Shown here piece by piece: positions 6,041 to 6,123 of a DNA stretch of 6,123 nucleotides (within the stretch, counting starts at the first letter, position 1; each line of letters starts with the position of its first letter). The translations under genes were made by a program, and so were the position numbers. The stretch is from Acidobacteriota bacterium (GTDB lineage Bacteria > Acidobacteriota > Vicinamibacteria > Vicinamibacterales > UBA2999): assembly GCA_020851835.1 (NCBI GenBank), contig JADZBZ010000377.1, positions 1 to 6,123 on the forward strand, read 5' to 3'. The notes beneath the pieces were generated by a model. The model was not told where the DNA came from, did not search any database, and saw nothing but the letters and a program-made list of their open reading frames with translations.

Positions 6041-6123
6041 CGGCGGTAGGTGTCGGCGGGTTCGGCGAACAGGGTCGGCGGCATCGGAAGCCCGCCCGTG
6101 GCAGGTGTCCCCGACTGGTGGTC
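6037..6123 (-). CDS. C-terminal end of an unidentified upstream gene (5'-truncated by the window edge)
   Basis: Reading leftward from the window end, the minus strand has an open frame of 28 codons and a TGA at 6039-6037 that overlaps the permease ATG as ATGA. The peptide ends ATGGLPMPPTLFAEPADTYRR. The evidence is the open frame to the edge, plus a 4-base overlap of the same style as the GTGA overlap further down the operon. The permease start also has no visible Shine-Dalgarno, which fits coupling to an upstream gene. The peptide is too short for me to assign a family. Another polysaccharide gene is likely from context only; a chance open frame in GC-rich DNA cannot be excluded. Confidence 0.5.
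   Translation of the reverse strand, partial: DHQSGTPATGGLPMPPTLFAEPADTYRR

Noticed and set aside
5018..6049. 343-codon open frame on the plus strand
   Set aside because: It is antisense to the permease gene, and the translation is His/Gln/Arg-rich with no domain.

Overview
The window is a dense, GC-rich (strong G/C preference at third codon positions) piece of a cell-surface polysaccharide locus. It holds five substantial genes, plus the end of a probable sixth, in two converging transcription units with almost no non-coding DNA. Three of the start codons used are ATG or GTG placed on or next to the preceding stop codon, as in tightly packed operons. The gene set (group-4 glycosyltransferase, large GT-C-like membrane protein, Wzm/Wzt-type ABC exporter, FkbM methyltransferase) suggests a high-GC Gram-negative bacterium that exports an O-antigen-like or capsular glycan. 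The composition and protein style would fit Acidobacteriota or Gemmatimonadota, but no marker gene is present and this placement is only a guess.

Plus strand, 1-2374: the 3' part of a GT-B (GT4 family) glycosyltransferase whose N-terminus lies before the window. Overlapping it by 7 bases is a 540-residue polytopic membrane protein of GT-C-like appearance. The two units meet tail to tail at 2375-2392, where a small GC-only hairpin spans the stop codon of the membrane-protein gene.

Minus strand, 6123-2393 (read right to left): the last 28 codons of a probable unidentified gene; an ABC-2 polysaccharide export permease; its ATPase; and a two-part protein with an unrecognised N-terminal half and a C-terminal FkbM-type methyltransferase. 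The junctions are a 4-base ATGA overlap, a 1-base gap and a 4-base GTGA overlap, so the four are probably co-transcribed and translationally coupled.

Likely joint role: the glycosyltransferase and perhaps the membrane protein build or decorate a lipid-linked glycan, the permease and ATPase move it across the inner membrane, and the FkbM protein O-methylates a sugar of it. The ATPase has no C-terminal carbohydrate-binding domain, so glycan selection, if any, must lie elsewhere.

The most unusual points are: (1) the permease carries about 165 extra N-terminal residues with about four membrane segments, resembling the membrane module of CapD/WbpM/PglF-type sugar dehydratases; (2) a well-placed internal ribosome-binding site and ATG inside that gene could give a separate 259-residue permease of normal family length; (3) the FkbM domain is fused to a roughly 320-residue domain I cannot name. 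Nothing in the window is clearly a wholly new system. No RNA genes, mobile elements, CRISPR arrays or clear promoters were seen, and no stretch over 300 bases lacks a gene.
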